From Dryocosmus kuriphilus (Eukaryota; Arthropoda; Insecta; Hymenoptera; Cynipidae), in NCBI GenBank assembly GCA_038277395.1, contig CM076193.1, positions 178,922,469 through 178,986,468 of the forward strand: DNA of 64,000 bases, in the 5' to 3' direction. The translations under genes and the position numbers were made by a program. Shown here in pieces: positions 33,621 to 46,400 of this stretch; within the stretch, counting starts at the first letter, position 1, and every line of letters starts with the position of its first letter. The notes beneath the pieces are model-generated. The model had not been told where the DNA came from, searched no databases, and was given only the letters and a program-made list of their open reading frames with translations.

Positions 33621-34369
33621 GTGTACTCAACGTTCGAAACTTTAGCGACAGAAATAAAAAATGGGAAAAAAGTTTGTTAAGTTACTACAAGGTAAAAAAT
33701 ATTAATTCCGATAATAAATAAAAGTTTCATTATGAGAGTCGTACTAAATGGTAAAATGTAAAAAAATTTTTTTTAATTTAAGTTTTAATGTACTTTATTT
33801 AGTTGAAATTGTTAAAAATGACAATATCCTCAATCAATCCTAATCCTCATAATATTGTACAAAATATAATTTTTAGATTTTATTGAAAAATAAAATATAA
33901 TTAATACTTATACTTTATTTTTCTGATAATTAAAAAAAAAATGACGATTTATTCCCACACACACGCAGTTTTGAAATGGCACGTTTTTCAGCGCAGTTTT
34001 GAAATGGCATGGTTTTGAACGAATTTTTGAAACGGCATTTACTCCCATATACCACCGAAAGTTTCTTTTTTGCAAAATTGAAGAAAAAATTGAAGGAATG
34101 TGAATATACAAAGATTTTAATAATTAAGAATGCAAAAAGAGATTGTAAAGTGGAGGCGGCGAAAATCACAGAACTCTGTTTTCAATTTTCAAAATACGAA
34201 TTGATTTTTCTATAAAAATTGTCACTGCAAATCTGCTTAGTAAGATATACGAATTAATGACAATAATTCGAATCCAAGTTGTTAGACGGTATAAAAATTA
34301 AAAGAGCAAGTTCTACTATTAATTTTTTTAAAAGTTTCGATTAGTCTTTTTTTAATCTTTTTAATTTTA

Positions 34370-34700
34370 AGGTAAACTGGGATATCAATTGTAAATTTAA
34401 ATCTTACCATAAAATTATTCTTATTTAAATAAAGTTTTATTCAGGCTTTCGACATTTCTATTTTATCCATAAAGAACAAGGTCTTACCATTTACATATCA
34501 GGTGCTATGATTATTTCTTTTATACTGAAAAGATCATAATAAAGATTGGGAAAGTTAAAACAAAATCAAAGGTAAGATATCGACTTTACAAGAAAGCGGA
34601 AAAAGTTTTTGTAAAATAGAATTTGCAATTGTAATGAAAAACTAAATCCGCTTCCAAGCTGATTTACTGCTTCAAATTAAATTATAATGCAAGTTCCTAT
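34370..34700 (-). pseudogene. Promoter remnant of the secreted-protein family, left arm
   Basis: On the minus strand it matches the upstream regions of genes 1 and 2 (TTATTATGATMTTTTCAGTATAAAACAAATAATCATAGCAC-like order of blocks, quoted in part). No signal-peptide exon follows. It is the inverted duplicate of 49260-49500. Confidence 0.5.
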
Positions 34701-34959
34701 TTTAAGTATTTTCCTAATATCGTTGGATCATTTCCAACGATATTTGTGGATGAATCAATGATGATTACCATTAGCTCAACTATAGATTTTCTTCCAAAGA
34801 AAACTGGGGTATAATTTTCTGACCAAAAGAAGGAAATTCCCTATTTTGGTTTGAGCGTATCAAAAAACGGACTCGATGATAAACCCTCAGTTATAATGTA
34901 AACATTAATTTGGAGGTTATGACGCCTTCTTTTTTCAGCCGCTGGAATTAAACAGTATG

Positions 34960-36128
34960 TAAATGTTTCGTTGGTCTTACGGTCATATAATAAAAACAAT
35001 TAATCTTTAGAATAAATAATCGAAATTTATTAAAAGTCATAATATTTCGACGTTTCGACCTCTACTGCGGGTCTTTTTCAAGAAATCTACAATAAGAATA
35101 AATATAATCAAAAATAATATAATAAAATTTCAAAACGCTACATTAATAATGTTCTTTTAAAAATAATAAATTATAAATGTTTACCTTAAATTTCGATCGA
35201 TGTAGTATATAAAATTAAAATATCTCTAGTGTAGAAACAATAAATGTCAATAATAGTTCTATCAAATTTCTCATCCCTCATATGTTGTTTTTTCAACAAA
35301 TGTTTTGTAAAAAGTCACAGTTTAGTCAACACTTTTTTCATTTTTAATCATATTTGAAGTTCCGATGTTTTTGGAACTCCAAAATTATAAGTATTACATT
35401 TTTGAAGTAGAGATGCTTACGATCGGACGATAAACAGTGTACTGATTACCAAGGTACAAATTTATATAGAAACATAATAAACCTCAGATGAAAAGCGCGC
35501 CAAAGCCTTGAGAAATCAAATTAAGCTGATGAGATTGAATGAAATTTTTAGTTTAGAATGCACTGGTAAATCTGGTTTATATTTTTTATTTCTGTATTCA
35601 GATTTATTGAGATTTTAAAATGTTTTTTAATATAAATAGATTCTAAAATTCTTCTTTTAAACATATCTTTTTCTCGAGCTAGAATTTTGATATTATTCAA
35701 ATCAAAATCATGGTTTAAATTCCATGAATGTTGTGATAAGCCTCTATTTAAATTTCCAATTTCGCAATCCCTTTTCTGTTCGTAAATTCTTCTTTTTAAT
35801 CTCCTGCCAGTTTCCCCAATATATACTTTATCACAAATTTTGCATTTTATAAGATAAATAACTCCTGATTTGTTTTCAATATTGTCAAAATCTTTTTTAT
35901 TTGCCAGAAATGTATCTAAAGTGTGATTATTATTGAAATGAACATTAATCTCAAATTTTTTTAAAGACCTTTTTAATCTTTCTGAAAGACCTTGTATATA
36001 AGGCAAAGTGACATTTAAATCAGTTTTTTTTAAATTGTTCTAAATATTTCTTTTTCTTTTCAATATTAGAGGAGTTATAAATTTCGTGAATTCGTTCTTT
36101 AATTACACTTTCTGTCAACGGAAGTGGA
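34960..36128 (-). mobile_element. PLE-C 3' part in left arm: terminal repeat and GIY-YIG
   Basis: Terminal repeat 34960-35545; coding frame on the minus strand from 36128 to 35548 reading LPYIQGLSERLKRSL, then IKCKICDKVYIGETGRRLKRRIYE and LSQHSWNLNHDFDLN. The frame breaks near 36030. It is 5'-truncated at 36128, exactly where the inverted duplication stops. Confidence 0.8.
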
Positions 36129-36556
36129 CAAAAATGATGAATTATAAATGTTTACTTTAAATGTCGATCGATGTAGTATATAAAATTAAAATATTTGTAG
36201 TGTAGAAACAATAAATGTCAATAATAGTTCTATCAAATTTCTCATCCTTCATATGTTGTTTTTTCAACAAATTTTTTGTAAAAAATCACATTTTAGCCAA
36301 AACTCTTTTCATTTTTATCATATTTGAAGTTCCGATGTTTTTGGAACTCCAAAATTATAAGTATTACATTTTTGAAGTAGAGATGCTTACGATCGGACGA
36401 TAAACAGTGTACTGATTACCAGGGTACAAATTTATATAGAAACATAATAAACCTCTGATGAAAAGCGCGCCAAAGCCTTGAGAAATCAAATTAAGCTGAT
36501 GAGATTGAATGAAATCTTTTAGTTTAGAATGCACTGGTAAATCTGGTTTATATTTT
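36129..36556 (-). repeat. PLE-C terminal repeat, second tandem copy
   Basis: Direct repeat of about 35160-35575, ending GGTAAATCTGGTTTATATTTTT. The PLE-C sequence then stops and resumes at about 40253 with TTTTATTTCTGTATTCAGATTT, so 36557-40252 is an insertion into PLE-C. Confidence 0.7.
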
Positions 36557-36648
36557 TACATTCTCATCAGAGAAGGTATTAGATTTATGCAAAATTTGAC
36601 TTTCGCGGATTTCATGAAATCTCCACGTTTTGAGACCTCCTGAATCCG

Positions 36649-36912
36649 AAAGAATCTGCCCGCTGCGCGGGCACATTCTCATCGCGCGCTACGCGCGCCG
36701 CGCTTCGCGCGAAGTATGAGCGCGCCTAGAGCGCGCGTCTGTTGGCACTCGCGCTTCGCGCTCGATAGATTATTCACCTCGCGCTACGCACTCGGTGTTT
36801 ATAGATCGTATAAACCTTTAAATTAGAAATTACAAAAGAAATTATTTTACTTAAGGCTCTATCGCCCTTAAGGAATACATTCTCATCATGACACTCGCGC
36901 TTCGCGCTCGAT
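36649..36912. repeat. GC-rich palindromic island 1
   Basis: Chains of CGCGCTTCGCGC, GCGCGCTACGCGCG, GCCCGCTGCGCGGGC and TCGCGCTTCGCGCTCG in otherwise AT-rich DNA. Each unit is self-complementary. The order tip (CTGCCCGC), CATTCTCAT, islands, GGCTCTATCGCCCTTAAGG is the same at the other islands. Confidence 0.7.
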
Positions 36913-37352
36913 AATTACGTTTCTCTAAAACACGTTATAGATTGGTAAAGCTCTTTTTGATTTTCCAAATTTTTACAATACAGGATTTCGATTCTTAAAA
37001 GTAAAACGATGAGTCTTATAAATAAATTTTGTAGCTATTTCCAAGGTGAACAATTCTGCTTGTTAATATTTTCTCATATCTTGCACAGTTTTGTTGAAAA
37101 GTGGTTTTCTTTATATTTCATAACATATTTCACGAATACCTCAAAAAGTACGCGTCTGATCAAAAAAATGATAGAGAGCAAATTTGCAGACAATTTGGAG
37201 ACGAACAACTTTGTTACATTCTCATCAGAGAAGGTATTAGATTTATGCAAAATTTGACTTTTGCGGATTTCATGATATCTCCACGTTTTAAGACCTCCTG
37301 AATCCGAAAAAATGGTTTTTACGACCGTGTCTGTCTGTCTGTTGGCGTTGTC

Positions 37353-37390
<38 letters not shown>

Positions 37391-38202
37391 CTGTTCCAAC
37401 GATAACTTTCGAAGGACTAACCGGATTGGATTGCGCTTTGGCACACTTCTTTAAGGTCCAAAAAGAAAGGACTAGTTCGTTAACCAGCGGTTTTTGACCA
37501 ACGGTTATGGTTTTATCCATCAAAAACGGTTTTCACAAAATCAAAAAATCCATTTTCCGGCTAAGCTATCAGAGATACAAAAAAAAACTTGAGAAAGTAA
37601 AATTGTTCACCTCAAAAAAATCTACAAATTTTGTCTTAACCGTTTTTTGATAAAATGAACGGTTTTTGTTTCAGTCAAGAAAACGCTATTAAAATTTAAA
37701 AACTGTGGTTTCCCGCCAAAATATTCAAGATACCAAGAAATGGTAAAGAACAAAGTTGTTCAACCTAAAAAGATATACAAATTTTGTTTCAACCATTTTT
37801 TCATAAAATGCACGGTTTTTGTTTTAATCGATAAAACGTTATTAAAAATTAAAGATTTCAAACTTTCCGCCAAACTATGGAAGATACGGAAAAATAATAA
37901 TAAACAAAGTTGTTCGTCTCCAAATTGTCTACAAATTTGCTCTCTATCATTTTTTTGATCAGATGCGTAGTTTTTGAGATATTCGTGAAATATGTTATGA
38001 AATATAAAGAAAACCACTTTTCAGCAAAACTGTGCAAGATATGAGAAAATATTAACAAGCAGAATTGTTCACCTTGGAAATAGCTACAAAATTTATTTAT
38101 AAGACTCATCGTTTTACTTTTAAGAATCGAAATCCTGTATTGTAAAAATTTGGAAAATCAAAAAGAGCTTTACCAATCTATAATGTGTTTTAAAGAAACG
38201 TA

Positions 38203-38458
38203 ATTATCGAGCGCGAAGCGCGAGTGTCATGATGAGAATGTATTTTAAAGGGCGATAGAGCCTTAAGTAAAATAATTTCTTCTGTGATTTCTAATTTAAA
38301 GGTTTATACGATCTATAAACACCGAGCGCGTAGCGCGAGTCAAATGTCGAGCGCGAAGCGCGAGTGCCAACAGACGCGCGCCCTAGGCGCGCTCATACTT
38401 CGCGCGAAGCGCGGCGCGCGTAGCGTGCGATGAGAATGTGTCCGCGCAGCGGGCAGAT
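38203..38458. repeat. GC-rich palindromic island 2, inverted
   Basis: Inverted counterpart of 36649-36912 with the tip GCGGGCAG ending near 38457. TCGAGCGCGAAGCGCGAG occurs at 38209 and 38347. Confidence 0.7.
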
Positions 38459-38973
38459 TTTTTATTATTATTTTTCCGTATCTTCCATAGTTTGGCGGAA
38501 AATTTGAAATCTTTAATTTTTAATAACGTTTTATCGATTAAAACAAAAACCGTGCATTTTATGAAAAAATGGTTAAAACAAAATTTGTAGATCTTTTTAA
38601 ATTGAACAACTTTGTTCTTTACCATTTTTTGGTATCTTGAATATTTTAGAGGAAAACCACAGTTTTTATATTTTAATAGCGTTTTCTTGACTAAAACAAA
38701 AACCGTTCATTTTATCAAAAAACGGTTAAGACAAAATTTGTATTTTTTTTTGAGATGAACAATTTTACGCTCCTACGTTTTTTTTGTATCTCTGATAGTT
38801 TAGCCGGCAAATGGATTTGTTGATTTTGTGAAAACCGTTTTTGATGGATAAAACCATAACCGTTCGTCAAAGACCGCTGGTTAAGGAACTCGTCCTTTCT
38901 TTTTGGACCTTAAAGAAGTGTGCCAAAGCGCAATCCAATCCGATTAGTCCTTCGAAAGTTATCGTGGGAACAG

Positions 38974-39029
<56 letters not shown>

Positions 39030-40039
39030 AACGCCAACAGACAGACAGACACGGTCGTAAAAACCATTTTTTCGGATTCAGGAGGTCTTAAAACGTGGAG
39101 ATTTCATGAAATCCGCGAAAGTCAAATTTTGCATAAATCTAATACCTTCTCTGATGAGAATGTAAAAATGGTTTTTACGACCGTGTCTGTCTGTCTGTTG
39201 GCGTTGTCGTCGTTGTCGTCTGTTCCCACGATAACTTTCGAAGGACTGATCGGATTGGATTGCGCTTTGGCACACTTCTTTAAGGTCCAAAAAGAAAGGA
39301 CGAGTTCGTTAACCAGCGGTTTTTGACCAACGGTTATGGTTTTATCCATCAAAAACGGTTTTAAAATAATCAAGAAATCCATTTTCCGGCTAAACTATGA
39401 GAGATACGAAAAAAATGTAAGAAAGTAAAATTGTTCATCTGAAAAAAATCTACAAATTTTGTCTTAACCGTTTTTTTTTGATAAAATGAACGGTTTTTGT
39501 TTTAATCAAGGAAACGCTATTAAAATTAAGAAACTGTGGTTTTCCGCCAAAATATTCAAGATACAAAAAAATGGTAAAGAACAAGGTTGTTGAATTTAAA
39601 AAGATCTACAAATTTTGTTTTCACCATTTTTTGATAAAATGCACGATTTTTATTTTAATTGATAAAACGTTATTAAAAATTAAAGATTTCAATTTTCCCG
39701 CCAAACTATGGAAGATACGGAAAAAAATAATAATAAACAAAATTGTTTAGCTTAAAAACATCTACAAATTTGCTTTCTTTCATTTTTTTGAGCAGACGCG
39801 TAGTTTTTGAGTTATTCGTGAAATATTTTATAAAATATAAAGAAAACCACTTTTCAGCAAAACTGTGCAAGATATGAGAAAATATTAACAAGCAGAATTG
39901 TTCACCTTCGAAAGAGCTACAAAAGTTATTTATAAGACTTATCGTTTTACTTTTAAGAATCGAAATCCTCCATTGCGAAATTTGGAATATCACTAAAAAA
40001 CTTTACCAATCTATAATGTGTTTAAAAAAAGTGTAATTA

Positions 40040-40250
40040 TCGAGCGCGAAGCGCGAGTGTCATGATGAGAATGTATGCCTTAAGGGCGATAGAGCCTTAA
40101 AGTAAAATAATTTCTTCTGTAATTTTTAATTTAAAGGTTTCTACGATCCATAATCTATCGAGCGCGAAGCGCGATTGCCAACAGACGCGCGCCTCAGGAG
40201 CGCTCATACTTCGCGCGAAGCGCGCCATGAGAATGTGCCCGCCCGGCGGG
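40040..40250. repeat. GC-rich palindromic island 3, inverted orientation
   Basis: TCGAGCGCGAAGCGCGA at about 40040 and 40157, CTTCGCGCGAAGCGCGC near 40210, and tip CGCCCGGCGGGCAG ending 40250, next to the PLE-C junction. Confidence 0.65.
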
Positions 40251-40252
40251 CA

Positions 40253-41311
40253 GATTTTTTATTTCTGTATTCAGATTTACTGAGATTTTAAAATGTTTTT
40301 TTAATATAAATAGATTCTAAAATTCTTCTTTTAAACATATCTTTTTCTCGAGCTAGAGTTTTGATATTATTAAAATCAAAATCATGGTTGAAATTCCATG
40401 AGTGTTGTGATAAGCCTCTATTTAAATTTCCAAATTCGCAATCCCTTTATGTTCGTAAATTCTTGTTTTTAATCTCCTGCCAGTTTCCCCAATATATACT
40501 TTATCACAAATTTTGCATTTTATAAGATAAATAACTCCTGATTTGTTTTCAATATTCCCAAAATCTTTTTTATTTGCCAGAAATGTATCTAAAGTGTGAT
40601 TATTATTGAAATGAACATTAATATCAAATTTTTTTTTAAAGACCTTTTTAATCTTTCTGAAAGACCTTGTATATAAGGCAAAGTGACATTTAAATCAGTT
40701 TTTTTTAATTGTTCTAAATATTTCTTTTTCTTTTCAATATTAGAGGAGTTATAAATTTCGTGAATTCATTCTTTAATAACACTTTCTATCAACGGAAGCG
40801 GATAGTTATTCAATTGTAAAGTTTCTTTTAATTGTTCTAAATTTTCTTGTCTAAATTTTACATCACTCAATTTTATGCATCTATCAATCAAGCCTTTTAT
40901 CAACCCGATCTTTTGGTTAAATAAATGATGAGATTCATAATTTAGATAACGTCCAGACCAAATTGGTTTTTTAAACCAATTTGTAATTAATTTTCCATTG
41001 TTAATTTTTATAATTTCTAAATCTAAAAAGTTTAAACTATTATTCTTTTCTATTTCAAATGTGAATTGAATGGACTCATCGATACTATTAAAGAAGTTTA
41101 AAACTTCATTAATTTTATCATGTGGTATAATTGTTAATACATCCACATACCGTTTATAGAAAATAGGTTTAAAAGTTAATTGGGATAAGGCTCTTTTTTC
41201 AATATCTTCAAGAACCAAATTTGAAACTATTGGAGATAACGGAGACCCCATTGGGCAGCCAGAAATTTGTTTATAAAATTTTTTATTAAATGAAAAAACC
41301 AATTTATTCAT
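40253..41311 (-). pseudogene. PLE-C RT C-terminal half and GIY-YIG, minus copy
   Basis: The minus frame from 41311 reads NKLVFSFNKKFYKQ, motif B ISGCPMGSPLSPIVSN and motif C FYKRYVDVLTIIP (YVDD has become YVDV), then the thumb region to ESVIKE at 40766. After a stop the linker and GIY-YIG region (ETGRRL) follow to 40253. The RT fingers and N-terminus are missing. Loss of the second catalytic Asp means that this copy could not be active. Confidence 0.8.
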
Positions 41312-41936
41312 CAGAGGTTTATTATGTTTCTATATAAATTTGTACCTTGGTAATCAGTACACTGTTTATCGTCCGATCGTAAGCATCTCAACTTCAAAAA
41401 TTTAATACTTATAATTTTGGAGTTCCAAAAACATCGGAACTTCAAATATGATTAAAAATGAAAAGGGTGTTGACTAAAATGTGATTTTTTACAAAAAATT
41501 TGTTGAAAAAAACAACATATGAAGGATGAGAAATTTGATAGAACTATTATTGACATTTATTGTTTCTACACTAGAGATACTTTAATTTTATATACTACAT
41601 CGATCGACATTTAAGGTAAACATTTATCATTCATCATTTTTAGAAAAACATTATTAATGTAGCGTTTTGAAATTTTATTATATTATTTTTGATTATATTT
41701 ATTCTTATTGTAGATTTCTTGAAAAAGACCCGCAGTAGAGGTCGAAACGTCGAAATATTATGACTTTTAATAAATTTTGACTATTTATTCTAAAGATTAA
41801 TTGTTTTTATTATATGACCCTAAGACCAAGGAAACATTTAAATACTATTTAATTCCAACGGTCGAAGAAAGAAGACGTCATAACCTCCAAAGTTATGTTT
41901 ATATTATTATTCAAAGGTCAGTAACGTACTGGAAAT
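41312..41936 (+). repeat. PLE-C 5' terminal repeat, plus orientation
   Basis: Inverted copy of the 34960-35545 repeat, with TGAAAAAGACCCGCAGTAG and GGTCGAAACGTCG near 41720-41755. It leads directly into the PLE-C gene at 41937. Confidence 0.75.
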
Positions 41937-43460
41937 ATGGGTTACCTCGCTTACATTTCGGAAAAATATAGTAACGTAAGATGTGATATTACAAATTGGA
42001 TTAAATTCCAAAGGCGATTATGTCTTCTAAAAGAACAACGTACTTTTCTTATAAAATGTAGGAAAGAAGCTTTAATTCCAGCTCATATATATAATAATGT
42101 CAATAAGATCAGCATACAAAATCTTCATTGTAAAGTAGCATCGAAATTCCAAACAACGAAATTAAATTTTCAAAAGAAAATGTTAAACGATGAAATTATT
42201 AACTTAATTTTTAACATTCATGATTTAGTTCAACACACAAATTACCTAAAATATCGCTTACTAAGGAAAGTAAAAGAACACTCAATATTTAATTTCTTCA
42301 ACTCACAAGAATTAGCGTTACAAAATTTAAACTATAAGATTAGAGAAGCTTGTATTAAAAAATTTAAATTACTTAAAACTAGGAATTTGGAATACAATCG
42401 AGAAATTAAAGAATTTAGAATTAAAAAATGTTTTAAGAATATTTCAAGTGTAAAAATCCCAGATGAAATAGCTGAATCCTTAGCTTTGGGAAACAAGTTT
42501 GGTGTCCCTTACAATGTCAACAAAATCCCTGTAAATAATATTGTAGCTAACATTGAAAATTGCATCAAAAACGAAGAAGATAAAAAAAAGTTGAATATTA
42601 GAAAAACAGTGACACAAATTATTTTAAATCATAAAAATAACAGCATTTTCAAAAACAATAATAATATTGCTGACACTGTTAAAAGTTTCCAAAAAGATCA
42701 TAGTGATTTAATTTTTCTTAAAGCGGACAAAGGTAATATTACAATAGGAGCAAATAAAATTGATTATAACAAAAGTATTGAAAACATTTTGCAAAATAAT
42801 ATTCTATATAAAAGAGTAAAGACTAATCTAATCCCGACAGTGGAAAATAAATGTAACGACATTATAAAAAGGTGGGAGAAAAAACTTGTATAAATAACAA
42901 GACTGCTTATCATTTGAAAACCTATAGTAGTGTCGTTGCAAAAGCTTATGCGCTCCAAAAAGTTCACAAACCAGTTCTAAGTTGGAGACTAATTGTTTCA
43001 ACCATGGGATCACCTACATATAACTTATCAAAATTTCTGTCAAACATTTTAAAACCTATATCAGGAACAACAGATTCTTATATAAAAAATAGCTGGGAAC
43101 TAAAAGAAAAAATTAATAAAATCTCTCTACCTCCAACACACACATTTGTATCTTTAGATATTGTGTCTATGTTTGACAAGATACCGTTAGATTTAGCTTT
43201 AGATTGTATCGAAGAAAAATTAAACTTAAACAAAAATTTAACAAAAATCTCAAAATGAAATCTTGATAGCGGTTAGAACAGCTTTTAATACCTTTGTTTT
43301 TTCATTTAATTGAAAATTTTATAAACAAATTTCTGGCTGCCCAATGGGGTCTCCGTTATCTCCAATAGTTTCAAATTTGGTTCTTGAAGATATTGAAAAA
43401 AGAGCCTTATCCCAATTAACTTTTAAACCTATTTTCTATAAACGGTATGTGGATGATATA
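41937..43460 (+). pseudogene. PLE-C N-terminal and RT domains up to YVDD
   Basis: 41937-42893 holds the PLE N-terminal region (QRTFLIKCRKEALIPAHI) and LKADKGNITIG. After a frameshift near 42885, 42895-43255 has AYALQKVHKPVLSWRLIVST and motif A VSLDIVSMFDKIP. A second frameshift near 43255 and a TGA near 43304 precede ISGCPMGSPLSPIVSN and YKRYVDDI. The gene is cut at 43460 by PLE-D directly after the YVDD codons and continues at 47457. Confidence 0.85.
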
Positions 43461-46400
43461 TAAATAATCAAGTCACGACCCAAAATATATGCTTACGAAA
43501 AGTCATCCAGTTTCAGGGTCAACGAAAAATGAAAACAAACATGTGAATTTAAGTTCGAAACGTTTCGACTTTCATGGAAGTCCTCATCAGTCTTTAATAA
43601 TCCTAAGAATTATACAAAATATGTTATAAGAATACACCTTAAAATATAATTGCGAGAAAAGAATATTTACTAGAAGTAAAGAAGAAGAGTTACAGAAAAT
43701 TTTAAAGGTTATGTTAACATACCTGAAGTATTAAGAAGATATAAATTTCATATTATAAATAAATTTTAAAGATCAACGAGAACTTATCTCTTATTTTCAA
43801 ACAAAATAACAAGTTTGAATAGACATTTTTTACAATATGTCTTAAATTAGTTTGTTTTATTTATATAGTTAAGACAAGAACACAAAACACAAACGTGAGT
43901 CAGGGTGGATGAAACCAGACTGAGTGGAACAAAAACTCAATGTTAGCAAGTTAGGAAATCCGAAAATCACGTGCCATTATACAGATAAGGAAGAACCCGC
44001 TTTTATCAAAACTTAGTTAAAGGTTTAAATTCTGGAGGGAAAAATTTGAGTTCAAACCTAAGATTTAAATTATTATCAATTTTGTTGATGAAAAAATTTT
44101 CTATAACCTTCCTTCGGGCTTTTTGGTTTTCAATGGCAAGAATTTTGAAACCAGTAAAATCAAAATAATGTCCTTGGTCAAGATAATGTTCAGAAAGGGC
44201 TGTGTGGTTTGATGTACTTGGATTAATTATTGAATTTTTATGTTCACGAATGCGACAATGTATAGGTCTACCATTTTCTCCGATGTAGCAAGAGTTACAA
44301 TTTTTACAAGTTATCTTGTAGTTAACACCAGAAAGTTTATCTTTAGGTAGAGGATCTTTAAGATTGTCAAAAAATGTAAAAGATGTTTTTAAAGGTTTAT
44401 GAATAGTTTTTATGTTATGACGATTTAAAATCTTTTGTATTTGTTCAAAAAGGTTATGAATATATGGAATAACCGTGCAATTTGTAAAATCTATATTTTT
44501 GTTTGTATAACTATCAGAATTGTAGAAATGATTGGTTTCTTTTTTTAAACAAAAGTCTATTAAAGATTTTGGATAACCATTTCCTAAAAGAGTTTTTTTA
44601 ATTAGATTAATATTATTTTTCCTGAATTTTATATTTGATATACGTAACATTCTAAGGAAGAGACCTGTAACCACACCAATTTTGTGACTTTTTGGATGTG
44701 AAGAAGAAAAAATTTAAATACCTACCAGAGCAAGTTGATTTATGAAAACAATCAATCAACAAAGAATTACAACTTGTCCTAATAATTAAAGTGTCTAAAA
44801 AACGAATTTTGGAATTTTTTCAATTTCAATAGTAAATTTTATATTTTGATCAAAAGAGTTGAAAGTATTTAAAACGAAATCAATTTTATCTATAGGAATA
44901 GCAGTGATTATATCATCGGCAAAACGAAAGAAGAAAGGTATGGGAAAAGGTAAAAGCGATAAACAATTTATTTCTAAATCTTCCATAACTAAATTTGCAG
45001 CCACTGGAGAGAGTGGAGACCCCATAGCTAAACCTGAAATCTGTTTATAAGTGTTACCATTAAAATTGAAATATGTGGAATTTAGACAGATCTTTACCAA
45101 GTTCAAAAATTCTTCCATTGGAATGGAGGTAAATTGAGAGATTGTAACCCACAATGTTTCAATGCAATCAAAACCTTTTTTAGTTGGAATGTTGTTAAAC
45201 ATAGATATCACATCAAGTGACACCAGAACATAGTCAGAAGGAATGTTTTGAGATTTTATCTTTTGAACGAAAGAAAGAGTATCAGTAATATGACGAGGGG
45301 TTTTACCAATCACGTTATTTAAGATTTTAGACAAAAATTTTGATAACTTATATGTTGGACCATCAATAGTATAAACAATTAATCTAAATGGATTATTATC
45401 CTTATGAATTTTTGGCAAACCATAAGCTCTAGGAGTGGTGGAAGAATAAATTTTTAAAGTTTTAGCATCAATATGACCAATATAACTATTAAACTCTAAT
45501 TTTGAAATTATTTTATTTATGTTATCTTGAATTTTGGAATTATACTGAAATCTAGAATTGGCATATAATTTTTGATCAGAAAGTAAAAAGTTCATTTTTT
45601 CAAAGTAATCTGATTTTTCCATGGCTACAGTCACTTGACCTTTATCTGCCTTCATAAACATGATATTGGGATTTTCCAACTTGAACTTCCTAATGCAATT
45701 TGTGTTAACAGACTGTTTAAACTTTGAGCTATTAACATATTTAAATCTCGTAACATAATTCATAATCGCTTGACTACAATTATTTCGGATAACAGTTTTC
45801 GAATCAAAATCTAAATTAGAAATACCAGTTTCAATCGAAGAGATCAGATTATGGACTTTAAAATCATTTAAGCAAGTGGGATCAGAAGAAAATTTTGGAC
45901 CCATAGAAATCAGATTGATGACATCATTAGGAATAAAAGTATTTGTGACATTTTTGAACCAATTATTACTAGACGAAAATTTTCTTTTATTTAACTTTTT
46001 AGTAACTAGAAAATCAAGTTTTTTAATAGAATTCTTCTTATAAACATTAAAAATTCTTTCATATTTATGGTATTCAAAACTAAAAAATTTTTTAATTATA
46101 AAATGAGGAAAACTATTTTTGATCAATGACTCAATTTTTGAAAGTCTATGCTTTAAAAAGTTTAAATGATGATGTGTATCTTTGATCTCTAAGTTTAAAA
46201 CTTTAACAAAAATGTGTGAAAGAAAGGAGAGCAATAATTTTGAGTAACCTGCATCATAAAAATGAAAGTCTAACTTTGAAAATTTTTGAATAATGTGTGT
46301 GGGAATCACACCTTTTCTTCTGCATTGTAGTAGGAAGTTCCGTTGGTTGATAAAATTGTTTCAAAATGGTTATCCAAAATCTTTAATAGACTTTTGCTTA

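Larger units (their letters stand above)
30629..36128 (+). repeat. Left arm of a 5.5-kb inverted duplication
   Basis: Reverse complement of 47806-53329 throughout, including non-repetitive AT-rich DNA and not just transposons. The outer limit is TCCCTCCTTTC at 30629 (partner ends 53329) and the inner limit is GAAGTGGA ending 36128 (partner starts 47806). It contains a LINE piece, AT-rich DNA without genes (31086-34369), a gene-family promoter remnant and PLE-C. By eye the arms differ by scattered substitutions and a net 24-bp length difference. Confidence 0.85.
36557..40252. repeat. Palindromic satellite/foldback composite inserted in PLE-C
   Basis: The 3.7-kb block is made of 154-bp satellite monomers, GC-rich palindromic islands and a module with a (GTTGTC)n run. 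Symmetries: 36652-37213 is the inverted copy of 37898-38457, and 38815-39100 is the inverted copy of about 39165-39375. It encodes no credible protein; the Asp-Asn-rich frames come from the GTTGTC hexamer. The flanks are PLE-C sequence that joins when the block is removed. Confidence 0.7.

Noticed and set aside
33908..34215. Pairs of small open frames present in both inverted arms
   Set aside because: They are conserved only because the DNA is duplicated; both strands and several frames are open, and nothing marks a gene.
36649..36912. CRISPR array or bacterial contamination suggested by GC-rich repeats
   Set aside because: Units are overlapping palindromes without spacers, and are embedded in insect-type repeats that recur across the window.
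37312..37497. Frame with Leu-Ser repeats
   Set aside because: Another frame of the GTTGTC hexamer; not a gene.
38841..39326. Asp-Asn repeat protein
   Set aside because: The DN run is a translation of the GTTGTC/ACGACA hexamer repeat inside a palindrome; repeat number varies between copies and both strands are open. No conserved start or partner domain.
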